DNA from: Ardenticatenaceae bacterium
GTDB lineage: Bacteria > Chloroflexota > Anaerolineae > Promineifilales > Promineifilaceae
Assembly: GCA_020634215.1 (NCBI GenBank)
Contig: JACKCD010000012.1
Coordinates: 1 to 64,000, forward strand
Length of the DNA stretch: 64,000 nucleotides
Direction: 5' to 3'
This document shows positions 16,796 to 24,921 of this stretch, piece by piece (position 1 is the stretch's first letter; each line of letters starts with the position of its first letter). The translations under genes were made by a program, and so were the position numbers. A model generated the notes under the pieces. It had not been told where the DNA came from and did no database searches. It was given only the letters and a program-made list of their open reading frames with translations.

Positions 16796-17702
16796 GCCTT
16801 AGTCGCCTCCACGCCAACACCGCCCCCACCGCCAACGCCAGCAGTAACGATACCAGCGTGGCCGTTGGTAAAGTAAACCCGCCAACGCCCACCGTCCGGC
16901 TATCCAGCCGCACCGTTTCCAGCAGCACGCGGCCAACAGCGTACAAAATCAAATACAGTCCCGTTAGCTCACCCGGCAGCAATCGTTGCCGCCGATAAAG
17001 CCACAGCAACAGCAAAAACGCGCCAAAGTTCCACAGCGATTCATACAAAAAGGCGGGGTGGAACCGCGCCACGTCGGCATAGGCGGGCAGCCGGTATGGC
17101 GGTTCAATAGTAACGGCCCAGGGGAGATTGGTCGGCCGGCCGTACAGCTCCTGATTAAAAAAGTTGCCCCACCGCCCCACTGCCTGCCCCAGCGTCAGCC
17201 CAATCACTGCCAAATCTGCCCACGCCGCCCCAGCCAGCTTTTGCCGCCACGTATAGAGCCACAACCCCAACGCCCCACCGACAATGCCGCCATAAATCCC
17301 CAGGCCGCCGTTTCGCAAATTAAAAAGCTGATATGGGTTTTGCCAATAATCCAGCGGCGAGGCAATTCCCACGGCTGCCATGCTTGGCGAAGGCGTTAGC
17401 ACATGGTAGAGCCGCGCCCCAACCACAGCCGGAATGAGGCACCAAACCAGCCCATTCCACACATGCTCCGGGTTCCAACCCTGCTCCTGTACCAGTTCCG
17501 CCACCACCGTTGCCCCCAGCACCATTCCCCCCATAATCCACACCCCGTACCAATAAACGGGAAAATCAAGGGCAGCTATGGTAAAAATAGCGCGAGGTAG
17601 CGTTGTCCCTGTGGCAAGGTGAAAAGTGTAGAGGCCGACGGCGACACAAAGGAAAAGGAAAATGGGGTACCAGTAACGTGGCAATCGTCGCTGGGTAATC
17701 AT
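16788..17702 (-). CDS. lgt: Prolipoprotein diacylglyceryl transferase
   Basis: This membrane enzyme attaches diacylglycerol from phosphatidylglycerol to the lipobox cysteine of prolipoproteins, such as the two PhnD proteins in this window. It shows the Lgt signature 'GQAVGRWGNFFNQELYG', 'HPAFLYES' and the late 'LLETVRLDS' segment, with about seven membrane helices. I chose the ATG at 17702; a TTG at 17714 would add four residues. It sits between a CDP-alcohol phosphotransferase (18 bases upstream) and the ABC ATPase, forming a lipid/envelope gene string. Confidence 0.93.
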   Translation of the reverse strand: MITQRRLPRYWYPIFLFLCVAVGLYTFHLATGTTLPRAIFTIAALDFPVYWYGVWIMGGMVLGATVVAELVQEQGWNPEHVWNGLVWCLIPAVVGARLYHVLTPSPSMAAVGIASPLDYWQNPYQLFNLRNGGLGIYGGIVGGALGLWLYTWRQKLAGAAWADLAVIGLTLGQAVGRWGNFFNQELYGRPTNLPWAVTIEPPYRLPAYADVARFHPAFLYESLWNFGAFLLLLWLYRRQRLLPGELTGLYLILYAVGRVLLETVRLDSRTVGVGGFTLPTATLVSLLLALAVGAVLAWRRLRHD

Positions 17703-17720
17703 GTTGGTCGGCAACGGGTG

Positions 17721-18359
17721 TTAATATTGTGCTTGCCGCCAAACATGGTACATCCGCTGCCCCAATGTAATGTAGGTAAACACGGCCAAAATGATCAAGG
17801 CGATATGCGGCAAGTTCAAAACCAGAAAAAACGTCATGACGGCATAGCGTTCTACCCGGCTTAGCAGCCCTACTTTGCAGGAGAAGCCCAGCGCTTCGGC
17901 ACGTGCCCGCGCATAGCTAACCATGATGGAACCAGTAATAGCTAAATAAGACACGCCCAACATCATCGTATTCCCTTGCCAAACGTAGTAGATGATAAAG
18001 CCGCCAAACAGGACAATCTCGGCCAGGCGATCCAGCGTGGAGTCAAGAAAGGCACCAAAACCATGCTGCTTGCGCCCCAGTTTGCGAGCCAATGCACCGT
18101 CAAAGGCATCCAGGGGGGCAATGAAAAAGATAGCCACGGCAGCCCACTGCATCTGCCCCTTGGTTACTAACCAGGCAAAAAAGAAATGGGCCAGGACACC
18201 CGCAACCGTCAAAATATCGGGAGAAAGACGATAACGAGCCAGAAAGGTCACAATGGGGTCAATGATAAAATGTGTCCTGGCACGGAGAATATCTGTGAGC
18301 GTTACAGAGTGGGTTGGCGCGGAGCTGTTTGCCGTTGCATTGGGTGAATTTTGATCCAT
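17721..18359 (-). CDS. CDP-alcohol phosphatidyltransferase (PgsA/PIS-like)
   Basis: This integral membrane enzyme of 212 residues shows the complete CDP-alcohol motif: Asp84, Asp87-Gly88, Ala91-Arg92, Gly102, Asp106, Asp110. It could make phosphatidylglycerol phosphate or an inositol phospholipid; the sequence alone does not decide. The long hydrophilic N-terminus and 'FIIDPIVTFLARYRLSPDILTVAG' resemble archaeal/actinobacterial inositol phosphate synthases. The start has a strong GAAGGAAG immediately upstream. It is probably the first gene of the lgt/ABC transcription unit. Confidence 0.82.
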   Translation of the reverse strand: MDQNSPNATANSSAPTHSVTLTDILRARTHFIIDPIVTFLARYRLSPDILTVAGVLAHFFFAWLVTKGQMQWAAVAIFFIAPLDAFDGALARKLGRKQHGFGAFLDSTLDRLAEIVLFGGFIIYYVWQGNTMMLGVSYLAITGSIMVSYARARAEALGFSCKVGLLSRVERYAVMTFFLVLNLPHIALIILAVFTYITLGQRMYHVWRQAQY

Positions 18360-18450
18360 CTTCCTTCAATCCTACTAAGGTTATTAGTGAGGGGATAAGC
18401 AATTTTTTCTCTTCTTTTACACGTTTTACAGTACCTTGTTCTTATACTGG

Positions 18451-18479
18451 ATGCTATCGAAACCACGGTGTACTGTCAA
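18451..18479 (-). promoter_or_regulatory. Sigma70-type promoter upstream of the CDP-alcohol phosphotransferase operon
   Basis: Read on the minus strand: TTGACA (18479-18474), a 17-base spacer, TAGCAT (18456-18451). The start of transcription would lie near 18444, about 85 bases before the gene. The rest of 18360-18665 shows no gene and no convincing repeat. Confidence 0.45.
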
Positions 18480-18665
18480 GGCATTCAAAAACGGGTATCC
18501 TATCGCTCCGTAAACTTTTTTACAACTTGCGGGTACCTTCAGGCAGATTGTAATATTAGCTTGTTAGCTTGTAGATAACTGGGTTTCAATGGAATGCCAA
18601 CCTCTAAATTGGGAGCCAAAATGTAGCGTTATAGAGTGGCATCATTTGTTGTAGAGGTAATAAAA

Positions 18666-18761
18666 ATGGAAGCAACACTCATCGCAGCAATTTTAGTTGT
18701 GCTATCCCTTATCGGTATCTTGCTTATTTTACGCCCCAATAATCATAGCGACCATGACTAG
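18666..18761 (+). CDS. Putative 31-residue single-span membrane peptide
   Basis: An ATG with AGAGGT eight bases upstream opens a 31-codon frame. It encodes a short acidic start (Met-Glu-Ala-Thr), a hydrophobic run of about 18 residues (LIAAILVVLSLIGILLIL) and a polar His/Asp-rich tail, ending in TAG. The layout is that of bacterial small membrane proteins that assist larger complexes. I know no family for it. It stands alone between two minus-strand genes. It could also be chance coding in an otherwise noncoding gap. Confidence 0.45.
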   Translation: MEATLIAAILVVLSLIGILLILRPNNHSDHD

Positions 18762-18797
18762 GGTGACAATGGCCTTGGTTTAGCAAATATTATTTTG

Positions 18798-20036
18798 CTA
18801 CAAACGCAAGCCAAACCAGGGAACCTGCATTTCGGCAGGGGTCATACCACCGTGGGTGGCGCAAAAATTATCAAGCCATACTTTCTCACTACGGCGAGTA
18901 AATAGGTACCTGTCACGCATGGTGACAATGAGATCGCCGACGCGCCGGGAAACGGCCGTTGCGTGTGGCTGTGGGCCTAATAAACCAGTATCTAGGGCGG
19001 CTTGAGCAGGCAGCACGACGGCAGCGTGACCGAAATGGTGGTTGATGTAGTCGGTAACGGCCGTTTGTTCCCCCTGCCGCACATACAAATACCGGGTTCG
19101 TGGCTCACCTGGGGCAAACATCAGCAGCATCTGCTCTAATTCAGGATGATCGTCTAAATAAATATGGTTGCTAACAGGTGTCACCGTTTGCCCATGATCG
19201 GCTGCTAAGAGAAACACCGTGTCTTGCCGCGCCACTGGGGAAAGCCGATCCAAAAATTGCGTCTGTAGCTGATACAAAATCGTTTGCAATTCGGTCGCCA
19301 CAGCTTCACTGTCCCATCCCCGCCGATGACTCATCGAATCAATGGTCGGCCAATAGGCCGACAAAAAGAGCCGCTGCCCCGGACGCGCCTCCAGCAGTTG
19401 GCGCATTTGCACAAACATATCTGCCACACTATAAGCGGCATGGTTTCCCGTCACCCCCCGCCCATGCGCTTGGCTCAACACCGATTTGATGATTTCGTGC
19501 CCCTTAAAAGCATGGGTTTCAACCCCGCTCGCTGCTAACTGTTCGGCAAACCCAGGAACGGCCAAAAACTCTTCTGGCTTCAACCCGGCATTTACCAAGC
19601 TATCAGGCGTTCTATCATAGGAGGCACGAAATTGGAGCATAAAGCTCACCGTGTCGTATTCAGGCAGCAGCAAATTTAGTCCGACCATCCCGTGCTGTGC
19701 CGGGGCACCGCCCGTCCAGAATGAACTGAGAGCGGCGACGGTGGTGGACGGGAAAACAGAGGTGAGTTGGGCAGAAACGGCCGTTTGTTGCCGCAGTCCA
19801 GCTACCAACTTATGTTCTCGCTCAATCAAATTCTGCCCCAACGCATCCAGCACCAGCAGCACCACCCGCTTCACATCCCCTTGCAGCGGCTTCCATAACG
19901 TCCCATACAGCGGCGGCAAACCAATAAAAGGCACATCAAGCAAGGCCGCAATCGTTGCTGGCACATTGGCAATGCAGCCACCCCGGTAATCCGGCGGCAA
20001 AAATTCGGCAGGCAATTCTATGGCTTGGTCAAGCAT
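18798..20036 (-). CDS. Alkaline phosphatase superfamily phosphodiesterase
   Basis: This protein of 412 residues resembles nucleotide pyrophosphatase/phosphodiesterase enzymes. Early metal ligand 'VVLLVLDALGQNL' is followed by the nucleophile region 'TSVFPSTTVAALSSFWTGGAPAQHGMVGLN' (Thr of STT). Later ligands are 'SAYWPTIDSMSHRRG' and 'LLAADHGQT'. It should cleave phosphodiester bonds with two metal ions; the substrate is unknown. No signal peptide is seen. The start at 20036 is preferred because GAGGAAG precedes it. An upstream in-frame ATG at 20102 would make the protein read through the divergent gene's ribosome-binding site. Confidence 0.82.
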   Translation of the reverse strand: MLDQAIELPAEFLPPDYRGGCIANVPATIAALLDVPFIGLPPLYGTLWKPLQGDVKRVVLLVLDALGQNLIEREHKLVAGLRQQTAVSAQLTSVFPSTTVAALSSFWTGGAPAQHGMVGLNLLLPEYDTVSFMLQFRASYDRTPDSLVNAGLKPEEFLAVPGFAEQLAASGVETHAFKGHEIIKSVLSQAHGRGVTGNHAAYSVADMFVQMRQLLEARPGQRLFLSAYWPTIDSMSHRRGWDSEAVATELQTILYQLQTQFLDRLSPVARQDTVFLLAADHGQTVTPVSNHIYLDDHPELEQMLLMFAPGEPRTRYLYVRQGEQTAVTDYINHHFGHAAVVLPAQAALDTGLLGPQPHATAVSRRVGDLIVTMRDRYLFTRRSEKVWLDNFCATHGGMTPAEMQVPWFGLRL

Positions 20037-20104
20037 CACTTCCTCTTTAACTGCATCCTGTATATACTCCCTAACGGTAGCGTTATTGTAATTAGGAGGC
20101 AACT

Positions 20105-20788
20105 ATGAAATACGATATCCACGGCACAACCTTACAAACCCTTGACATTCACCTCAACACAGGTGAATCTGTGTTCACAGAATCGGGCGGCATGGCCTGG
20201 ATGCGCGGCAATGTCGAAATGTCCACCAACACACGCGGCGGGCTGCTCAAAGGATTAGCCCGCTCCCTAGCTGGTGAATCCCTCTTCCTCACCACATACA
20301 CCTGCCAACAAGGCAGCGCCACCGTCACTTTCACCCCCGAAGCTCCCGGCTCAATCATCCCTGTCGCGCTCAGTGCTACCGAAAGCCGCATCTGCCAAAA
20401 AGATGCCTTTATGGTGGCTGAGGAAAGTGTTGCCCTGGAGGTGCATTTTCGGCGCAAACTAGGCACAGGCTTGTTTGGGGGCGAGGGCTTTATCCTGCAA
20501 AAACTCACCGGACCAGGCATCGCCTGGGTAGAGATCGCGGGTGAAGTACGCGAATACACCCTGCAAGCAGGAGAAACCGTCAAGGTTGATCCCGGTCACA
20601 TTGCCATGTACGAGCCATCTATCAATTATGACATTACCCGTGTTAAAGGTGTCAAAAACATTTTATTTGGTGGTGAGGGACTCTTTCTGGCAACGCTCAC
20701 TGGGCCAGGGCGTGTCTGGCTCCAAAGCTTACCACTTGCCAACCTCGCCTCAAAGCTCATGCAATACATGCCCATGAAAAGTGGATAA
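20105..20788 (+). CDS. AIM24/TIGR00266 family protein
   Basis: This 227-residue protein is of the widespread AIM24 beta-helix family. It begins 'MKYDIHGTTLQTLDIHLNTGESVFTESGGMAWM'. It carries glycine-rich repeats such as 'GLFGGEGFILQKLTGPG' and 'ILFGGEGLFLATLTGPG', each around 20 residues and typical of the family. No catalytic residues are known. In yeast the namesake is a mitochondrial membrane-organising protein; the bacterial role is unclear. A strong TTAGGAGG precedes the ATG. It diverges from the phosphodiesterase and ends at a bidirectional terminator. Confidence 0.88.
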   Translation: MKYDIHGTTLQTLDIHLNTGESVFTESGGMAWMRGNVEMSTNTRGGLLKGLARSLAGESLFLTTYTCQQGSATVTFTPEAPGSIIPVALSATESRICQKDAFMVAEESVALEVHFRRKLGTGLFGGEGFILQKLTGPGIAWVEIAGEVREYTLQAGETVKVDPGHIAMYEPSINYDITRVKGVKNILFGGEGLFLATLTGPGRVWLQSLPLANLASKLMQYMPMKSG

Positions 20789-20791
20789 GAA

Positions 20792-20827
20792 CAAAAAAGA
20801 CCAGCAAATTGCTGGTCCTTTTTTTCA
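20792..20827. terminator. Bidirectional intrinsic terminator
   Basis: AAAAAAGACCAGC - AAATT - GCTGGTCCTTTTTTT: the stem GACCAGC/GCTGGTC is flanked by A- and T-runs. It ends both the AIM24 gene (plus strand) and the atp operon (minus strand), whose last gene stops at 20845. Confidence 0.88.
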
Positions 20828-20844
20828 TTGACAACAAGTAATGT

Positions 20845-21549
20845 TTAGTTCAGCGAACCGCCCAAAGCACTCATCCGGCTTGCCACGCTGTCATCTACAA
20901 CCTGGTCACCAACCCGAACAATCAAACCACCCAAAATCTTCGGGTCAACTTTGAAGGAAACATTCTCAGCCTTGATTGAACCTTTCAGGCTAGCTTGTTC
21001 AGCATCGGTCAATGGCAAAGCACTAACAACCTCAGCTGTATTACCACTTAGACCAGCGATTTTGGCCGGTGCCTTGGCAAAGAAATCACCAATCAACGCC
21101 CGCTGCCGGTCTTCGCTCAAAGATTCGCCAACCAGTTTGTTAGCCGCAGCAATAGAAATCGCTGCCACCTGACCGCGTAGTTCTGACAGAATACGGTCAC
21201 GTTCTTCCAAGGCACCATCACGGGCTGCTGCCACAACACCACGAGCTTCATCATGTGCCTGGGCAACAATACCCTTAGCCGTTTCCTCTGCCTGAACGGC
21301 CGCATCTTGGCGAACCTTGGAGGCTTCTGCCCGCGCTGCGTCTAAAATCTTCTTAGCCTCTGCATCCGCATTTTCACGCGCAATGGCTGCCTGACGGGCA
21401 TCTTCCAGCCCCTTTGCAATTTTGGCTTTCCGCTCTTCCAGCATGTTGATGATGGGGTCATACGCATAGTTACGCAGCACCGTCATCAAAATAATGAAGA
21501 GCGCAATCTGCATGATAATGTAGCCTAAGTTAATACCTAAAGCTTCCAT
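20845..21549 (-). CDS. atpF: ATP synthase subunit b fused to the C-terminal part of subunit delta
   Basis: This F-type ATP synthase stalk protein has 234 residues. The membrane anchor (about 8-27, 'GYIIMQIALFIILMTVLRNYAYDPI') and a long Ala/Glu/Lys coiled coil (30-150) are subunit b. Residues about 185-234 ('FKVDPKILGGLIVRVGDQVVDDSVASRM') match the C-terminal strand-helix unit of subunit delta. The N-terminal six-helix domain of delta is missing, so the fusion is partial. It is the last gene before a terminator. No atpH, atpA, atpG, atpD or atpC follows, so the F1 genes lie elsewhere. It is preceded by atpE with a 43-base gap. Confidence 0.85.
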   Translation of the reverse strand: MEALGINLGYIIMQIALFIILMTVLRNYAYDPIINMLEERKAKIAKGLEDARQAAIARENADAEAKKILDAARAEASKVRQDAAVQAEETAKGIVAQAHDEARGVVAAARDGALEERDRILSELRGQVAAISIAAANKLVGESLSEDRQRALIGDFFAKAPAKIAGLSGNTAEVVSALPLTDAEQASLKGSIKAENVSFKVDPKILGGLIVRVGDQVVDDSVASRMSALGGSLN

Positions 21550-21592
21550 GTTGCTCCTCTCTAAATTGGCTAAATGCCAACCAAGCTAAACT

Positions 21593-21841
21593 TTACGCCA
21601 CGAAGATCAGAATCAGTGCTACTACCAGAGCGTAAATAGCAACCGCTTCTGCAAGAGCAACACCCAAGATCATGTTACCCTGAATGGTACCGGCTGCATC
21701 GGGGTTCCGCGCAATACCCTGAACAGCGCCACCGACAACGATACCTACGCCAGCACCAGCACCAATAGCACCTGTCATGGCTAAACCAGCCCCTAACAGT
21801 TTCAAACCATTTGCAATCAAAGCTGCAGCTTCTGCATCCAT
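21593..21841 (-). CDS. atpE: ATP synthase subunit c
   Basis: This 82-residue two-helix proteolipid forms the rotor ring. The polar loop 'GIARNPDAAG' and the ion-carrying glutamate in 'LGVALAEAVAIYALVVAL' are clear. The residue after the glutamate is Ala, and the Ser/Thr of sodium-binding rings is missing, which points to proton coupling. The start follows GGAGG at the usual distance. It lies between atpB and the b-delta fusion. Confidence 0.95.
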   Translation of the reverse strand: MDAEAAALIANGLKLLGAGLAMTGAIGAGAGVGIVVGGAVQGIARNPDAAGTIQGNMILGVALAEAVAIYALVVALILIFVA

Positions 21842-21937
21842 AATAAATATCCTCCAAATCCTTGATTATCGAGTCTATGTTTTTACTTATTAAAAATCAG
21901 GCTAAAAAATCCCGATTAAATTGACAAAATACAGTTT

Positions 21938-23005
21938 CTAGTGATCGTGACCGTGGCTTTCTGTCGCACCAGACATAAAGGTCAGGGTCAACAAGGCAAA
22001 CACAACACCTTGTAGTGCCCCAACTCCAAATTCCAGGAACCAGAAGAGCAAGTTCGCCACAGGTACCAGCGAGCCAATCACGAAAAGCAACACTTGACCA
22101 GCAAAAATGTTACCCAAGAGCCGGAAGGCAAATGATACTATCTTGAAGACCTCACTGACAAATTCCAGAATACCAACACCGGTATCCATAATTGCTAGCG
22201 GATTTTCCTTAATCTTGTCTCCATTCCAGGTAAAGAATTTGCTCCAATACTTCATGCCCTGTGCTTTCATCCCATAGTATTGGGTCATTATCACAGAAAT
22301 GATAGCGATAGCCAGAGTAAAGTTAAGGTCAGTCGCCGCAGCACGCAAATAAGGAACAATTGTCCAATCAGCATCATCAGGCTTTGGCTCAGAAGCCTTG
22401 GTTAAGATAATACCGTTCTGCACATTCCCAACATTGGCCTCATCCACCTCATGGTGTACTGTCTCTTCAATCTCAAGAATCTCTTCCTCAGAAAGATGAA
22501 CACCAGCAGCTTCAGCTTCCGCTTCAGCCAGTTGAACAGCTTTTTCAGCTTCAAAATGAGGCAGGTTTTCCCACTTGCCAATGGAATCTACGCCAGGGAC
22601 AAGTTCCATCCAGTTAGAAACAACGATCCACAGGATGAAAGTCATGAAAAATGGGAAAAAGTTTTTAGCCCATTTGCCGGCCGCATTTTCCACATACCCA
22701 TACAGCATTTCAACAAGCATCTCAAAGAAGTTGTAGAAACCCGACGGCACGTCATTAGCTGTTCTGGATTTGGCACGCAAACGAAACGCCATGATTAGAA
22801 CAATGACAAATGTGACCAGGGTTGCCAAGAAGGTGTTGGTAAACCCAGCACCAAACAAACCACCCAGGAAGGATTTCCCTCCGGGCCATGCCCATAAAAC
22901 TTCACCCGGCAGTTGGATAACCGGTAAGACCGGTGTCAACGATGGGATGATGCTTAGCAAGAGCAGAACAATAAGTAACCCGTAAACGATATAACGTTTT
23001 TTCAT
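21938..23005 (-). CDS. atpB: ATP synthase subunit a with charged insertion
   Basis: This membrane stator subunit with the proton half-channels has 355 residues, long for the family. The essential arginine is in 'SFAFRLLGNIFAGQVLLFV' near residue 295, and the C-terminal helices 'FGVGALQGVVFALLTLTFM' follow. Between the early helices ('WMELVPGVDSIGKWENLPHF' and 'YLRAAATDLNFTLAIA') lies a very acidic soluble segment of about 70 residues rich in Glu/Ala. This is far longer than in E. coli and probably lies outside the membrane. It overlaps atpI by 4 bases. Confidence 0.92.
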   Translation of the reverse strand: MKKRYIVYGLLIVLLLLSIIPSLTPVLPVIQLPGEVLWAWPGGKSFLGGLFGAGFTNTFLATLVTFVIVLIMAFRLRAKSRTANDVPSGFYNFFEMLVEMLYGYVENAAGKWAKNFFPFFMTFILWIVVSNWMELVPGVDSIGKWENLPHFEAEKAVQLAEAEAEAAGVHLSEEEILEIEETVHHEVDEANVGNVQNGIILTKASEPKPDDADWTIVPYLRAAATDLNFTLAIAIISVIMTQYYGMKAQGMKYWSKFFTWNGDKIKENPLAIMDTGVGILEFVSEVFKIVSFAFRLLGNIFAGQVLLFVIGSLVPVANLLFWFLEFGVGALQGVVFALLTLTFMSGATESHGHDH

Positions 23006-23289
23006 TCTTCGGTTGCTTCCTCCGCTTGATCTACGTTCTTTGTTTCTTCTAATAACTGCTGGGAACGTGCGACAGCCGTCATGCTCACACGCACCGTGAT
23101 GTAGAGGGCAACGGGAACGCTACCCACCATAAGTAAGACTGTAAAAATTGCACGTGTACCAAGGAATCTATCCAGAAGGATACCCGCACCAAGCGCCACG
23201 CCGATGATTACGACAACAACACAACCAACTTGACCGATGACGCCAGCTAAAAGAGCAGTTTGATTAATGTGCTGTTGACTTTTACTCAC
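23002..23289 (-). CDS. atpI: AtpI/AtpZ-like ATP synthase accessory protein
   Basis: This 95-residue protein has two membrane helices (about 13-35 and 45-70) and a charged, acidic tail. The glycine-rich first helix ('LAGVIGQVGCVVVVIIGVALGAGILLD') resembles the AtpZ/AtpI group that helps c-ring assembly or ion supply. Position as first gene of an atp operon supports the call. It starts with GTG 25 bases after the predicted transcription start. Confidence 0.75.
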   Translation of the reverse strand: MSKSQQHINQTALLAGVIGQVGCVVVVIIGVALGAGILLDRFLGTRAIFTVLLMVGSVPVALYITVRVSMTAVARSQQLLEETKNVDQAEEATEE

Positions 23290-23306
23290 CGTGACTTAGC
23301 TTTTTT

Positions 23307-23349
23307 GGCGAGCGTTTGGGAATTATATCACAAACGCCCGCCATGACAA
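23307..23349 (-). promoter_or_regulatory. atp operon promoter with an inverted repeat across the -10 box
   Basis: Minus-strand TTGTCA (23349-23344), 16-base spacer, extended -10 TGATATAAT (box at 23327-23322). A near-perfect 12-bp inverted repeat, GGCGAGCGTTTG (23307-23318) and CAAACGCCCGCC (23331-23342), flanks the -10 box symmetrically. That is a typical operator arrangement. No T-run follows on the minus strand, so it is not a terminator for nuoN. Confidence 0.6.
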
Positions 23350-23376
23350 CGAATTTTTGATTTATATTCTGCTTGA

Positions 23377-24921
23377 TCAGCCAGCAAAAAAGGCGGCGGC
23401 AGCCTGATTAGTCCAGTCAATGGCTGGGCCGGCATAAACCCCTAGCAGGATAATGAAGAAAACAGAAAATGCCAAACCAACCTGTGCCGCACGGGAAATA
23501 GGAATGGCTTTATCTTCATCGTCCGAGCGATAGAGGTACATGTATTTGATGATGCTTAAGTAGTAGTAGAGGGCAACAAAGGCAAGAACGATGCCAATGA
23601 GAGCCAGCCACCAGAGACCAGCATCAACGGCCGCTTTGAACAAAAAGAACTTACCCAGAAAACCAGCCGTGGGCGGAATACCACCTAGCGAAAGAATCGC
23701 CAACATCATTGCTAAAGCGAGATAGGGGGAACGGCGGCTAAGGCCTGAGAAATCGTCAAGCTCCTCAGAGCCTGTGACGTTGCTGACCAAGATAATCACA
23801 CCAAAAGCAGCAATATTAGTGAAGATGTACATGAGCAGATAGAACATCGTGGCACCAGAGCCGCTTTGGGAAAAGGTGACTAGCCCAATCATAGCGTAGC
23901 CAGCTTGAGCAATACTAGAGTAGGCCAGGAGACGTTTGATGTTGGTTTGGAAAATGGCGACAAAGTTACCAAGTGCCATTGTGACGATACAAATGGCAAC
24001 CAACATCCCCCACCAAATGCTGCTGCTGGGGTTTCCCAGCACGCCGGCCGAAAAGACGCGAATAAAGATGGCAAACCCAGCCGCCTTGGAAGCCGTAGAC
24101 AAAAAACCGGTGAACGGGGTAGGAGAGCCATCGTAAACATCTGGTGTCCAGAAGTGGAAGGGAACGGCCGATATTTTGTAACCAAACCCCACTGCCATCA
24201 TGGCCGCTGCCAGCAGCAAAACGGCATTGACTGACGTAGAAATGCCAGCACCGCCATCGAGCGTAACGGCCGTTACCAGCGGAGCCGCCGTACTCGTTAA
24301 CGCATTTGTCTGCCCTGCCAACACCGATGCCACTGCAACCAAATTCGTTTGCGTTGTCAACCCATAAATCAGGCTCATGCCATAAAGCATAATCCCTGTG
24401 GCAAACGCCCCATAGACAAAATATTTCATCCCCGCTTCCGAAGAACGCGCATTTTGGGTGTAGAAGCCCGCTAAAATGTAGGAGGAAATACTGGCCGTTT
24501 CCAATGCCAGATAAATCATGATCAAGTCAGCCCCGGCTGCCATCAGGCTAAAGCCAATCGTAGCTGACACCAATAAGCCGTAATATTCACTGCTTTGCAG
24601 ATGTTCAACTTCAACCGAAATCAGTGCCGTGACCATGAGTGCTACCAAGAACATGACACGGAAAACCAGCGTCACTAAATCGTGCCGGATCATCCCACCC
24701 CAAACCAACATCGGCTCGACACCTGGCTCGGCAAAGAACAGCCACAGACCCAGTGTGATGAGTAGGGTCACAAACGCACCCCAGGCGGTAAAAATCCCAA
24801 TTTGCCGTTTGTCTTCCGGTTTCACAAACCGATGGTAAAGCAAGACGATAAACAGGAGAACGGTGAGGCTAATTTCGGGGACAATAGCCAGCCACCAGGA
24901 GAGGGTAATATTTGAACTCAC
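23377..24921 (-). CDS. nuoN: NADH-quinone oxidoreductase subunit N
   Basis: This antiporter-like membrane subunit of complex I has 514 residues and about 14 helices. 'MIYLALETASISSYILAGF' carries the conserved glutamate of TM5, and 'SEAGMKYFVYGAFATGIMLYG' the lysine of TM7. 'FHFWTPDVYDGSPTPFTGFLSTASKAAGF' is the hallmark Lys helix. It is the last nuo gene of the cluster and follows nuoM directly with no intergenic base. About 85 bases separate it from the atp operon. Confidence 0.95.
   Translation of the reverse strand: MSSNITLSWWLAIVPEISLTVLLFIVLLYHRFVKPEDKRQIGIFTAWGAFVTLLITLGLWLFFAEPGVEPMLVWGGMIRHDLVTLVFRVMFLVALMVTALISVEVEHLQSSEYYGLLVSATIGFSLMAAGADLIMIYLALETASISSYILAGFYTQNARSSEAGMKYFVYGAFATGIMLYGMSLIYGLTTQTNLVAVASVLAGQTNALTSTAAPLVTAVTLDGGAGISTSVNAVLLLAAAMMAVGFGYKISAVPFHFWTPDVYDGSPTPFTGFLSTASKAAGFAIFIRVFSAGVLGNPSSSIWWGMLVAICIVTMALGNFVAIFQTNIKRLLAYSSIAQAGYAMIGLVTFSQSGSGATMFYLLMYIFTNIAAFGVIILVSNVTGSEELDDFSGLSRRSPYLALAMMLAILSLGGIPPTAGFLGKFFLFKAAVDAGLWWLALIGIVLAFVALYYYLSIIKYMYLYRSDDEDKAIPISRAAQVGLAFSVFFIILLGVYAGPAIDWTNQAAAAFFAG

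Noticed and set aside
18798..20102. Phosphodiesterase start at 20102
   Set aside because: That start would encode the antisense of the divergent gene's Shine-Dalgarno. The ATG at 20036 has its own GAGGAAG site.
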